The position numbers were made by a program, and so were the translations under genes. A model generated the notes under the pieces. That model saw nothing but the letters and a program-made list of their open reading frames with translations, was not told the DNA's origin and searched no databases. This document shows, piece after piece, positions 1-7,794 of a stretch of DNA of 64,000 bases. This stretch comes from Clostridia bacterium. GTDB lineage: Bacteria; Bacillota; Clostridia; Lachnospirales; Lachnospiraceae. The stretch's first letter is position 1. Each line of letters starts with the position of its first letter. Where the stretch lies: assembly GCA_910575625.1 (NCBI GenBank), contig CAJTFD010000002.1, forward strand, positions 1 through 64,000, read 5' to 3'.

Positions 1-680
1 TGCCAAGCCAGATGTCCAAGGAAACGCACCAGATCTGTCTGAGCCACGCCCTGAGAGCAGGCATACAGTTGGTCATGGACAGGGCATACGTGACCCGGAC
101 GCAGGCGTTCATCGACGGCCTCCCAGAGCGCATCTTGGACGTGTTAGCAGTGGAATTACATACACCGTATTACAGTGAGGACCTATCCATAGACCAGAAA
201 CGGGAGATCATCAAACGCACCCTCTTATGGCATCTGACCGCAGGTACGCCCAGCGCGATGCGGGAACTGATATCGATCGTCATCGGGGAGGGGGATATCG
301 TAGAATGGCCGGACTTTGAGGACCCGCCATTCACGCCTGGCACGTTTGATATCCTGACAGATGTGCAGCTGACGGAAAAGATCGTGGAGATGTTCATAGC
401 CATCATCGAACGGGTCAAGAATGAACGGTCACATTTACGGAGGCTGCTGATACACAGACGCATGGATGTCCATTGGTACGTCGGCGTTTCTGGTAGGATG
501 GAACCCCATATAGTCATACCAAGGAACATGCGTGAAGCCAGGGGACGGCAATATGTCGGCGTATGCGCCGTATCCGTGCCAGAAGTGACCATACCGAGGG
601 AAGAACCGGTGATCAAGGAGAGACAATACATCGGTGCGGCGTTCATACCGCATTACAAGAACAGTATATCGGAGGGATGA
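1..680 (+). CDS. Phage tail protein I (gpI family), 5' end outside window
   Basis: This matches the tail protein I family (P2 gpI), a baseplate component next to the tail fibres. The family pattern is visible: an ICLSHAL segment, then LPERILDVLAVELHTPYY, then a KREIIKRTLLWHLTAGTP segment near residues 60-85. The frame stays open to the left of the first ATG (position 12), and the bases just before it encode Pro-Ser-Gln, consistent with the usual LLP motif upstream. The true start is therefore probably a few codons left of the window. It ends two bases before the tail-fibre start, a tight late-operon arrangement. The C-terminal ~60 residues (REARGRQYVGV, KERQYIGAAF) look like short imperfect repeats. 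Confidence 0.82.
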   Translation, partial: PSQMSKETHQICLSHALRAGIQLVMDRAYVTRTQAFIDGLPERILDVLAVELHTPYYSEDLSIDQKREIIKRTLLWHLTAGTPSAMRELISIVIGEGDIVEWPDFEDPPFTPGTFDILTDVQLTEKIVEMFIAIIERVKNERSHLRRLLIHRRMDVHWYVGVSGRMEPHIVIPRNMREARGRQYVGVCAVSVPEVTIPREEPVIKERQYIGAAFIPHYKNSISEG

Positions 681-681
681 G

Positions 682-2562
682 ATGGCAAATTTCAATGAGG
701 CAGTATTGACAAGGAAAGGCATCGGCCTGTTGGCAAAAGCCCAGGCCGGGCAGTCCGGCATAAATCTCACAAAGGCAGCTTCGGGCTGCGGCTCCTATGA
801 GGAGGGTGAATCCCTCATAGAAAAAGAAGCATTGAAGGATCAGCGGCAGGAGTTCCCGATCGACAAGCTGTCCGTCCAGAACAGCACGACGGTCTCTGTG
901 CGGTTCACGATCACGAACGAACAGGCGACGGGCAACCTTCAGGAAGGCTACCGCGTAAAAGAGGTCGGGATATTCGCAGAGGACCCCGATGAGGGGGAGA
1001 TATTATATGCCCTTGCGACCACGGTAGAAGGCCAGTGGGATTATATGCCCGCCTACAACAGCCTGCTGCCTACCTATATATCCGTGGAGTTCTACGCCGA
1101 GGTGAGCAACGCCGCCAATGTGACCATCATCTGCAATGGACGTTTCATCACGGCGGAAGAGATGGAGGAGGAGCTTGAGAAGCTCAGGCGGGAAGCGGAA
1201 GACGCACATGATGCACTAAAAGAACTGATACCAAAGAAAACATCACAGCTGACTAACGACAGTGGATACAAGACCACAGACAACGATACCTGGAAAGCGA
1301 ACACGAAAGACCAAGAGGGGTACGTGGCAAAAGGGAAAGACAATCCAGGAAAAGTCTGGGGTACTGATGATGACGGAAATCCGGGGTGGGTCACGCCCCA
1401 GAGTGGCGATACGCTCCCGGAAGGGTTGAGGACCGGGTATGTCCAGACGGGCTGTTCGGTCTTTGCTACCTGTGGTAAAAATGCAACAGCGGAAGGGGGT
1501 GGCAATGAGGCTTCCGGTGATTACTCCGTAGCCAGTGGTCAGCTCTGTAAAGCGACTGGAGATGAGTCGCGGGCGGGCGGATACAAGAGCGAAGCAACGG
1601 GGACACAATCCTTCGCATGGGGAGGTTATGCGAAGGCTTCTGGAATGTACTCGATATCTTTGGGACATGGCTGCAAAGCATCCGGCCAGGGCTCATTTGC
1701 TGAAGGAGAAGAGGCAAAAGCGACTGGAGGGGCCAGTCACGCAGGCGGGAGCTTTACGACGGCAGAGAATATCGGATCCCTGGCTTTTGGGAGCCGGAAT
1801 AAGCCGATGGCGACAAGTAACGACCCTTCTTTTACGCATTTTGGGGGCACTATCAAAGGAGATGTGTTCGTGCTCGGGAATGGCCACCAGGCCCCTGGCA
1901 GCTCGGAATATTTCACATCTAATGCATTCCGCGTGACCTATGCGGGTGCGGTCTATGGTCTATCCGCTTTTAATTCTAGCGGCGCTGATTATGCCGAGTT
2001 TATAAAACCCTGGGCGGACGGCAACCCTGACAACGAGGACAGGGTAGGGTATCTCGTCACGGTGAAGGACGGGCTGCTCTATAAAGCTGATGAGGATGAC
2101 TATATAGCCGGTATCATATCAGGAAGCCCTTCCATTATCGGGAACGCAGACGAGGACTATTACTGGCGTTATGAGCGAGATGAGTTCAACCGCATCATCT
2201 GGGTGGATGTGCCAGAGATGGCCCCTGAGTTGGATGGGGACGGAAACCCTGTGATCGGAGAGGATGGTATGCCCGTCACAGTCCCAACAGGCAGGATGAT
2301 AGAAAAAGGTGCTATGAAACTGGCGGAGGATTATGACCTGTCCAAGCAGAAAGACTATGTAGAGCGCAAAGACCGGCCTGAATGGGACTACGTCGGGATG
2401 ATCGGTGTCCTGGCCGTCCGTGATGATGGGACCTGCGAGCCTGGGATGTTCTGCAAGTGCGGTGGTGGCGGTATCGCCACCTTAGCCACAGAGAGGGGGT
2501 CCGATACCTATATGGTGATCGAACGCGTGACCGATGGTGTCGTCAAGGTGATATTGAAATGA
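682..2562 (+). CDS. Phage tail fibre with YadA-like head repeats and C-terminal peptidase_G2 autocleavage domain
   Basis: The start at 682 follows GGAGGG and gives 626 aa. The N-terminal ~170 residues form a phage tail-collar/fibre attachment domain, also found in the next gene. Residues ~180-200 (EEMEEELEKLRREAEDA) look like a coiled coil. Residues ~270-375 carry a run of ASG/ATG/AEG-type short repeats (for example EASGDYSVASGQ and KASGQGSFAEGEEAKATGG) typical of the YadA/Hep_Hag left-handed beta-roll of trimeric adhesins. From ~435 (GADYAEF) to the end it resembles the peptidase_G2 (IMC) domain of phage tail appendages, which trimerises and cleaves itself. The inferred role is a trimeric fibre contacting the host surface. 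Spacer 39 of the CRISPR array matches 1104-1138. Confidence 0.82.
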   Translation: MANFNEAVLTRKGIGLLAKAQAGQSGINLTKAASGCGSYEEGESLIEKEALKDQRQEFPIDKLSVQNSTTVSVRFTITNEQATGNLQEGYRVKEVGIFAEDPDEGEILYALATTVEGQWDYMPAYNSLLPTYISVEFYAEVSNAANVTIICNGRFITAEEMEEELEKLRREAEDAHDALKELIPKKTSQLTNDSGYKTTDNDTWKANTKDQEGYVAKGKDNPGKVWGTDDDGNPGWVTPQSGDTLPEGLRTGYVQTGCSVFATCGKNATAEGGGNEASGDYSVASGQLCKATGDESRAGGYKSEATGTQSFAWGGYAKASGMYSISLGHGCKASGQGSFAEGEEAKATGGASHAGGSFTTAENIGSLAFGSRNKPMATSNDPSFTHFGGTIKGDVFVLGNGHQAPGSSEYFTSNAFRVTYAGAVYGLSAFNSSGADYAEFIKPWADGNPDNEDRVGYLVTVKDGLLYKADEDDYIAGIISGSPSIIGNADEDYYWRYERDEFNRIIWVDVPEMAPELDGDGNPVIGEDGMPVTVPTGRMIEKGAMKLAEDYDLSKQKDYVERKDRPEWDYVGMIGVLAVRDDGTCEPGMFCKCGGGGIATLATERGSDTYMVIERVTDGVVKVILK

Positions 2563-2590
2563 TGTATCATAGACCGACAGGAGGTGCGAC

Positions 2591-3796
2591 ATGCCACAGT
2601 TATACAACAATGCAGTGATAACGGATGCGGGCCTGGCCCTGCTGGACAGGGTACAGGCCGGGACGGCATCCATCCAGTTCACCCGGATGGCAACAGGCAA
2701 CGGGACATACACAGTGGATGAAAAGACATCCTCTGCACTGAAAGGATGCACCGGGCTGAAGGCCCAGAGGAACGATTATCCCCTATCATCGGTCAGCGTT
2801 GCGCCAGATGGTGGCGTGAGGCTGACCGTCCTGATCACGAACCAGGACCCCGCCACAGGGGAAACGCTGGTGGATGAGGGCTATCACATCAACGAGATCG
2901 GCCTATTTGCCAAGGAAAAAGACGGGGATAGCAGTACGGAGGTATTGTACAGCATCACCGTAGCCAGGGGTGATACCGGGGACTATATGCCGCCGTATGA
3001 GACCGGTGCACCCGTCCAGATCGTCCAGGAGTACCATGCCAAGGTGAGCAATACCACAAGTGTGACCATCAACAACGCAGGGGCTGTCATGCTGGCAGAG
3101 GATGCCCAAAGGGAGTTTGAAGACCTCAAGAGGATGATAGGCGAGGGCGGGGCGATAGAGGAAAAGACGCTGACCTTCGAGGAGGCCGAGACCAGGGAGA
3201 ACATAGCCAGCGGCGATAGGATGGATACTATCCTGGGGAAGATAAGAAAGTTTTTCGTGGACCTAAAGAGGGTAGCGTTTACAGCCAGCTACAATGATCT
3301 AGTGGATACGCCGGATATACCGACGGTACCGGATTCACTCCCGGCGAGCAATGTCACCTCCACTTACTCATCGACTGGCACAGAACCAGTGAACGGGAAA
3401 GCGGTAGATGAAGCATTAAAGAGTTTGGATGTCGCGGCAAAAGGCGGCGCAGGAAAATACATACAGTCCATATCGGAAACAGACGGGAAGATAGCAGCCG
3501 TAGAGGCGATCATGCCGACGATACCGAGATCTAGTGTGGTAAATGCAACGATCCCGGTAGATGGATGGTCTGGCACAGAAGCCCCTTTTAGCCATACAGT
3601 TACAGTGGGTGGTGTTACAGCGACAAGTGTCGTACAGGTAGATGTACAGAGTGGTGTGACTGCAGAACAATTAGACGCATTCATAAACGCTAAGATAGTG
3701 GACGGGGGGCAGGGTACAGACAGTGTGACATTAAAGGCTTTTGGGGAAAGACCTGCTGTAAATATCCCGGTCAAATTTGTAGTTACGGAGGGTTGA
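2591..3796 (+). CDS. Second phage tail-fibre protein, N-terminal paralogue of the preceding fibre
   Basis: The start at 2591 has an AGGAGGTG site seven bases upstream; 401 aa. Residues 1-170 parallel the preceding fibre in order: a TDAGLALLDRVQAGTASIQFTRMATG segment, GYHINEIGLFA, YMPPYE and KVSNTTSVTINN match GIGLLAKAQAGQSGINLTKAASG, GYRVKEVGIFA, YMPAYN and EVSNAANVTIIC. This is a tandem duplication of the attachment domain with a different distal half. The C-terminal ~100 residues (TVTVGGVTATSVVQVDV onward) resemble a beta-rich tip. The lower identity here explains why spacer 39 matches only the first copy. Confidence 0.75.
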   Translation: MPQLYNNAVITDAGLALLDRVQAGTASIQFTRMATGNGTYTVDEKTSSALKGCTGLKAQRNDYPLSSVSVAPDGGVRLTVLITNQDPATGETLVDEGYHINEIGLFAKEKDGDSSTEVLYSITVARGDTGDYMPPYETGAPVQIVQEYHAKVSNTTSVTINNAGAVMLAEDAQREFEDLKRMIGEGGAIEEKTLTFEEAETRENIASGDRMDTILGKIRKFFVDLKRVAFTASYNDLVDTPDIPTVPDSLPASNVTSTYSSTGTEPVNGKAVDEALKSLDVAAKGGAGKYIQSISETDGKIAAVEAIMPTIPRSSVVNATIPVDGWSGTEAPFSHTVTVGGVTATSVVQVDVQSGVTAEQLDAFINAKIVDGGQGTDSVTLKAFGERPAVNIPVKFVVTEG

Positions 3797-3800
3797 GTGT

Positions 3801-5186
3801 ATGCCAGTGTTTATAAATAGGCACAAAGGGTCGGGAGGGGTAGTGTTAAAGCCTGGAGATGAGCTGTATAGTTTTGTGATAGATGATAACATAGAGGATC
3901 CGGCAGAAAGGGTAACGTATGAAGATATGTGTGCAGGATGGGAGCCTGTAAAAACTACGCTTTGTACAAATTATAGTAATAATAATTTTAGCATTGATCT
4001 TGGAAATTGGAAAGATGCATGGTTTATGGATATAAAGCCGTGTATGCTAAGATGGAGTGGATCGGTTGATTATTATCTGGATCCAAATGATTATGAAATA
4101 GATATAAATGGAAATGATAAAGCGAGTGAGATCAAGGATAAAACTTATGAAGGAAATGTAATGGTTGAATTTCCAAAGGTATATTGGAGGATGGAAGATT
4201 TAGGAAATGGCAGAGGAAAGGTGAGTATATGTAATAGGAAGATCGCTAAAGGGTTTGAATGTTGGTCGCATATAGATGCGGATAATAAAGAGATACCATA
4301 CTGTTATATATCTCCGTATGTTTGTTCTGGTCATAATAGTAGTGCGATCGGTGGGAATGTTTATAAAAGTGTATCAGGTGTAAAACCTTCGGTATCTGAT
4401 TTCGGAGTGTTTAATGCTTTTCGTGTTGGTGCAGATAGAAATAATGTAGATATAAAAAAACAATGGTCTTTATTTACTTATGCAGAACTTCAATTATTGC
4501 GCATATTAACGATGATGATATGCAAGACAACGGATGTTCAAGATGTTTTTGGCGTAGGTAATCATGATATATCGGGTGGCGGTCAGAATACTACGGGGAT
4601 CTGCGATAAATATGGTTTGTTTTTTGGCACGAATATAAATTCTTCTAGGTATAGAGAAACTGTTAAAGTATTTGGGATAGAGGATCTGTGGGCTAATCTG
4701 AGCTGGATCGTTGACGGATTTGTATTGGATAGGGATGCCTCAAATAATATCCAGTTAAGAGTCAAAATGACAAGAGGTACTTATGATGGTTCCTCTGTTG
4801 ATGATTATAACGACAATGGTGAAGGGTATATCGTACTTCCAGATACTATTACTTATGAACCAAAAAGCAATATTTTTGATACTAGTGCAATAGGCGGATT
4901 GATAAAAAATATGTCATTTACAAAGTATGGATTTATTCCAAAAGATATTAGTATTGGCGGAGCAACAAGTGCTGAGTATATGAAATATTATGCAGATAGG
5001 TTTGATATTTTGAAACGTGATCGCTCGAGCGATCCATATCATGATCATGGTCTGATGGCATCTGGTACCTATTATAGCGGTTCGAGTTACAGTAGGTTGG
5101 CGGGCGTATTTAAAGAATCATATAGTACGGTATATAAAGGAAGTTATAAAAATGTTAGATTGTCTTGTAAGCCGTATGCAGCGTAA
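3801..5186 (+). CDS. Putative phage receptor-binding / tail-tip protein
   Basis: 461 aa, start at 3801 after GGAGGG; not recognised as a named family. The position, last of the tail genes and before the lysis cassette, is the usual place of the adsorption protein. It is clearly more AT-rich than its neighbours, with many AAT, TAT, GAT and ATA codons, which suggests module replacement. Aromatic-rich segments (KVYWRMEDLG, ISPYVCSG, FVLDRDAS, ending SYKNVRLSCKPYAA) recall the lectin/FGE-like folds of phage adhesins, but this is inference. Two array spacers match it: spacer 64 near its N-terminus (3861-3893) and spacer 36 across its stop codon (5183-5215). Confidence 0.55.
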   Translation: MPVFINRHKGSGGVVLKPGDELYSFVIDDNIEDPAERVTYEDMCAGWEPVKTTLCTNYSNNNFSIDLGNWKDAWFMDIKPCMLRWSGSVDYYLDPNDYEIDINGNDKASEIKDKTYEGNVMVEFPKVYWRMEDLGNGRGKVSICNRKIAKGFECWSHIDADNKEIPYCYISPYVCSGHNSSAIGGNVYKSVSGVKPSVSDFGVFNAFRVGADRNNVDIKKQWSLFTYAELQLLRILTMMICKTTDVQDVFGVGNHDISGGGQNTTGICDKYGLFFGTNINSSRYRETVKVFGIEDLWANLSWIVDGFVLDRDASNNIQLRVKMTRGTYDGSSVDDYNDNGEGYIVLPDTITYEPKSNIFDTSAIGGLIKNMSFTKYGFIPKDISIGGATSAEYMKYYADRFDILKRDRSSDPYHDHGLMASGTYYSGSSYSRLAGVFKESYSTVYKGSYKNVRLSCKPYAA

Positions 5187-5248
5187 TGGATGATGAACGG
5201 ATCTGTACTGGAAAAAAAGATCAGATCGTATACAGGGAGGTGAGCAGG

Positions 5249-5557
5249 ATGGATAACATCATCACACGGGAAGAGCACGAGGAGTTCATGAAACGGATGG
5301 AGGCGGAGGACAACCGTCAGAACCGCCGGATAGAGATACTGGAAAAGAGCACGGAACAGATCCAGACATTGACCACATCCGTTGAAAAACTGGCCATGAA
5401 CATGGAGAGCATGGTCAGGCAGATGGGGCAGCAGGGTGAACGCCTGGAGGCCCTGGAGAGCCGGGACGGGGAGATGTGGCGCAAAGCTATGGCATACCTG
5501 GCTACGGCGGTCATCGGGGCAGTCGTTGGGTACATATCTAAACAGATAGGGATGTAA
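5249..5557 (+). CDS. XhlA-like haemolysin/holin accessory protein
   Basis: 102 aa from the ATG at 5249, chosen because GGGAGGTGAGC lies just upstream; an in-frame ATG at 5186 overlaps the previous stop but has no such site. A charged coiled coil fills most of the protein (EEHEEFMKRMEAEDNRQNRR, then heptads through QQGERLEALE), followed by one C-terminal membrane segment (MAYLATAVIGAVVGYIS). This layout is that of XhlA-type proteins, which sit in the membrane and assist holin and endolysin in lysis. It is directly upstream of the holin with a 13-base gap. Confidence 0.65.
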   Translation: MDNIITREEHEEFMKRMEAEDNRQNRRIEILEKSTEQIQTLTTSVEKLAMNMESMVRQMGQQGERLEALESRDGEMWRKAMAYLATAVIGAVVGYISKQIGM

Positions 5558-5570
5558 GGGAGGAAAGACT

Positions 5571-5768
5571 ATGAGAGATTGGAAAAAGTGGACAAAGGCA
5601 GCAGGAGTGAGAGCAGTGAAGACAGTGGCAGAGGCAGCAGTAGGCGGGATCGGGACTGCCGTGGTCATGGGACAGGTGGACTGGCCATACGTGGCTTCAG
5701 CATCGGTGCTGGCTGGGATCTTGTCCCTGCTGTTATCGATAAAAGGATTACCGGAGATCGACAAGTAG
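5571..5768 (+). CDS. Phage holin (r1t-type, small two-segment holin)
   Basis: 65 aa. A charged N-terminus (MRDWKKWTKAAGVRA) is followed by two hydrophobic segments (EAAVGGIGTAVVMG and VASASVLAGILSLLLS) and a short polar tail (KGLPEIDK). Such small proteins of r1t/phi11-type holin families form membrane lesions that release or activate the endolysin. GGGAGGAAAG lies upstream of the ATG, and the endolysin follows after 75 bases. The XhlA-like/holin/endolysin order is a standard lysis cassette. Confidence 0.75.
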   Translation: MRDWKKWTKAAGVRAVKTVAEAAVGGIGTAVVMGQVDWPYVASASVLAGILSLLLSIKGLPEIDK

Positions 5769-5774
5769 TATTAG

Positions 5775-5827
5775 AAATTAATTAACGAGACAATATGGAT
5801 AGTCCTATAAATTAATTATCGATACAA
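5775..5827 (+). repeat. Pair of imperfect direct repeats upstream of the endolysin
   Basis: Two 19-base copies (5775-5793 and 5809-5827) share AAATTAATTA followed by CGA and ACAA, differing at 3 positions, with starts 34 bases apart. They fill most of the AT-rich holin-endolysin gap and stop just before the GAGAAGGAGATATCT ribosome binding site. They could be a protein or RNA-processing site; no function can be assigned from sequence. Confidence 0.5.
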
Positions 5828-5843
5828 CGAGAAGGAGATATCT

Positions 5844-7187
5844 ATGAGCAACAGTCCATTAGTAAATTGCACAATGATCAGCCCTAATAAAAACACACCG
5901 AGGGACCATACGATTGACACCATAACGATCCATTGTGTTGTAGGGCAGTTATCCGCTGAGGGTATCGGGAATTGTTTCACCAGCCCTTCAGTGCAGGCGA
6001 GCTGTAATTATGGTATCGGGACAGATGGGCGTATAGTCCTCTGTGTAGAGGAAAAAGACCGTTCCTGGTGTTCCTCGAACGCCGCCAATGATAACCGAGC
6101 AGTGACCATCGAATGTGCTAGCGATACCACACACCCGTATGCTATCAACGACAAAGTCTATAAGTCGCTGATAAACCTATGTGTGGATATCTGCCGGAGG
6201 AACGGCATCAAAGCGTTAAAATGGAAGGCGGACAAGTCCCTGATCGGGCAGGCGGACAAGCAAAATATGACAGTGCACCGCTGGTTTGCGAACAAGGCTT
6301 GTCCAGGGGACTACATCTATAACCGGTTGGGGCAGATCGCTTCTGAAGTGAATGCAAGGCTGGGGAACAATGCCAGCACCGTACATACATCAATTACAGG
6401 GACGGCAGAGGCAACAGTGGTGCAGATGCGGGCGTACATAAAGAAAAAGAACCCGAAAGTTGCCCAGTCTGTCCTCAAGATGATACCGCTGTATATCTCA
6501 GAAGGCACGGCGGAGGGCATACGTGGGGATGTGGCATTTGCCCAGTCCTGCCTTGAGACGGGAAACTTCACTTTCAAAGGCTCTGCGGTCACCCTGGACC
6601 AGAATAATTTCTGTGGTATGGGCGTCACCGCGAACGGGATGAAGGGCAATTCCTTTAAAGACCCGAAAACAGGTATCCGGGCGCAGATCCAGCACCTAAA
6701 AGCATACGCCAGCACACAGCCGATCACTCAGAAATGCGTGGACCCAAGGTATCAGTACGTACAAAAGGGCTGTGCACCATATGTGGAATGGCTGGGGATC
6801 CAGGAGAATCCACAAGGAAGAGGCTGGGCAGCAGGAGCCAGGTACGGTGAGAAGATATTGGATATCTTGGGAGCCATCACAAGCATCCAGGTATCCGGAC
6901 AGGCATCCAGTGCAGCTGGCAGTGGTGAGGATTTCAGCTTTAAGATAAAGACAGTCAAAAAGGGCGAAAATGGGAACCACGTCCTACTGGTGCAGGAAAT
7001 CCTAAGGAGCAGGGAAATTAAAGGCAAGGACGGGAAAGACCTGAAGCTGGACAAGGACTGTGGAGCTAATACAATCTATGCTATCAAACAGTACCAAAAA
7101 GCACGCGAAAAGGCCGCACCGGGCATCTGCGGTGGTGTGGATGGTGTTGCGGGCGAGAAGACTTTGCGGGATATGATCGCATTATAA
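5844..7187 (+). CDS. Multidomain endolysin: amidase_2 plus glucosaminidase plus C-terminal wall-binding-like domain
   Basis: 447 aa, start after AAGGAGATATCT. Residues ~1-170 are an amidase_2/PGRP-type N-acetylmuramoyl-L-alanine amidase: TITIHCVVG and TVHRWFANKACPGD supply zinc-ligand histidines and the conserved CPGD. Residues ~195-350 are a glucosaminidase-like domain (GDVAFAQSCLETGNF, NNFCGMGV, GIRAQIQHLKAYA). The last ~85 residues (VKKGENGNHVLLVQEILRSR, TIYAIKQYQKARE, GGVDGVAGEKTLRDMI) form a peptidoglycan-binding-like domain. It degrades the host wall at lysis. No signal peptide is present, so export relies on the holin upstream. Confidence 0.88.
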   Translation: MSNSPLVNCTMISPNKNTPRDHTIDTITIHCVVGQLSAEGIGNCFTSPSVQASCNYGIGTDGRIVLCVEEKDRSWCSSNAANDNRAVTIECASDTTHPYAINDKVYKSLINLCVDICRRNGIKALKWKADKSLIGQADKQNMTVHRWFANKACPGDYIYNRLGQIASEVNARLGNNASTVHTSITGTAEATVVQMRAYIKKKNPKVAQSVLKMIPLYISEGTAEGIRGDVAFAQSCLETGNFTFKGSAVTLDQNNFCGMGVTANGMKGNSFKDPKTGIRAQIQHLKAYASTQPITQKCVDPRYQYVQKGCAPYVEWLGIQENPQGRGWAAGARYGEKILDILGAITSIQVSGQASSAAGSGEDFSFKIKTVKKGENGNHVLLVQEILRSREIKGKDGKDLKLDKDCGANTIYAIKQYQKAREKAAPGICGGVDGVAGEKTLRDMIAL

Positions 7188-7221
7188 AAGTTCCCCTGGA
7201 TTTTCCCAGGGGAACTTTTTT
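7187..7221 (+). terminator. Strong intrinsic terminator after the endolysin
   Basis: A 13-base stem (AAAGTTCCCCTGG / CCAGGGGAACTTT) with a short loop overlaps the end of the endolysin gene and runs into T6. It ends the late transcript, and the opposing minus-strand gene stops in its T-tract. Confidence 0.92.
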
Positions 7222-7459
7222 ATCCTATGGTCTGTATCATATGCAGGTCACACCCACAAGGGCCGAGGCGAACGATGCCGCCGTCTACAGCAATATCAAA
7301 TTCATTGCCCTCCGTAAGTAGAACGAATTTAACTTCGGGATCCATGTATCCACCCTCGTAATACTTTTCGGCGTCGATCAACTCCATCGGTCCGGAATAA
7401 TCCGGATATGTATTATTAAAATATTCTTTTACAACTCTGATCAATTCATCTTTGCTCAT
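7220..7459 (-). CDS. Small acidic hypothetical protein of the prophage accessory block
   Basis: 79 aa (starts MSKDELIRVVKEYF), preceded by an AAGGAGAAAAAAT-type ribosome binding site. It is acidic and rich in Asp/Glu/Gly, with no membrane segment or recognisable domain (DYSGPMELIDAEKYYEGGYMD, then a short beta-rich tail ending CGCDLHMIQTIG). It lies downstream of the 49-aa gene, probably on the same transcript from the operator-promoter at 7765-7794, though a GC-rich hairpin at 7508-7540 sits between them. Its size, acidity and position make it one candidate for a protein-mimic inhibitor; that is only inference. Confidence 0.6.
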   Translation of the reverse strand: MSKDELIRVVKEYFNNTYPDYSGPMELIDAEKYYEGGYMDPEVKFVLLTEGNEFDIAVDGGIVRLGPCGCDLHMIQTIG

Positions 7460-7555
7460 ATTTTTTCTCCTTGAAATCCGATCATTTTCCTGATATACTT
7501 CTTTTTATCGGGGGAGCGGTGGCAAGACCGCCCTCCCTTGACTTTGCTGTACTGT

Positions 7556-7705
7556 TTATTTCCTGAGCAAGCTCTTTACATTTTCCTCTAAGTCGTCAAG
7601 GCTTTTTCCAGCATCTTTGACTTCTTTGATCATCAGGAGGAATTTGTAGAGCATCTTCTGTTCTGTTTCTTCTCTTGCTACCTCTGCTTGGTTCATTTCG
7701 TCCAT
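7556..7705 (-). CDS. 49-aa hypothetical protein of the prophage accessory block
   Basis: A short frame starting at 7705 with GGAGAAAAT immediately upstream. The product starts MDEMNQAEVAREETEQ and ends EENVKSLLRK, a charged, almost wholly helical peptide with heptad-like spacing (YKFLLMIKEVKDAGKSLDDLEE). It is the first gene after the strong promoter at 7765-7794, about 55 bases from the expected transcription start. The good ribosome binding site and the dedicated promoter support a real gene. Function unknown. Confidence 0.65.
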   Translation of the reverse strand: MDEMNQAEVAREETEQKMLYKFLLMIKEVKDAGKSLDDLEENVKSLLRK

Positions 7706-7764
7706 ATTTTCTCCTTTCCCCGCTTGCCCGGCTATTGTCTTTTGGTTTCCCCTTTGACAATTAT

Positions 7765-7794
7765 ATTATACCACCGTTTCGGTGGTTTTGTCAA
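7765..7794 (-). promoter_or_regulatory. Consensus sigma-A promoter with palindromic operator between the boxes (P2)
   Basis: Read on the minus strand: TTGACA (7794-7789), an 18-base spacer, then TATAAT (7770-7765). The spacer contains the palindrome CCACCGAAACGGTGG (7785-7771). The same palindrome occupies the same place in the promoter at 8664-8692, so both are likely controlled by one dimeric repressor. This promoter overlaps the 3' end of the HTH gene and drives the 49-aa and 79-aa genes. Confidence 0.85.

Noticed and set aside
3801-5186. Diversity-generating retroelement target (lectin-like C-terminus ending in RLSCKPYAA)
   Set aside because: No reverse transcriptase, accessory gene or template repeat is present within the window, and I could not see an adenine-biased variable region. 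It stays a structural resemblance only.
7508-7540. GC-rich hairpin between the 49-aa and 79-aa genes as a terminator
   Set aside because: The stem is good, but no T-tract follows on the minus strand, so termination is not supported; it may only affect RNA stability.
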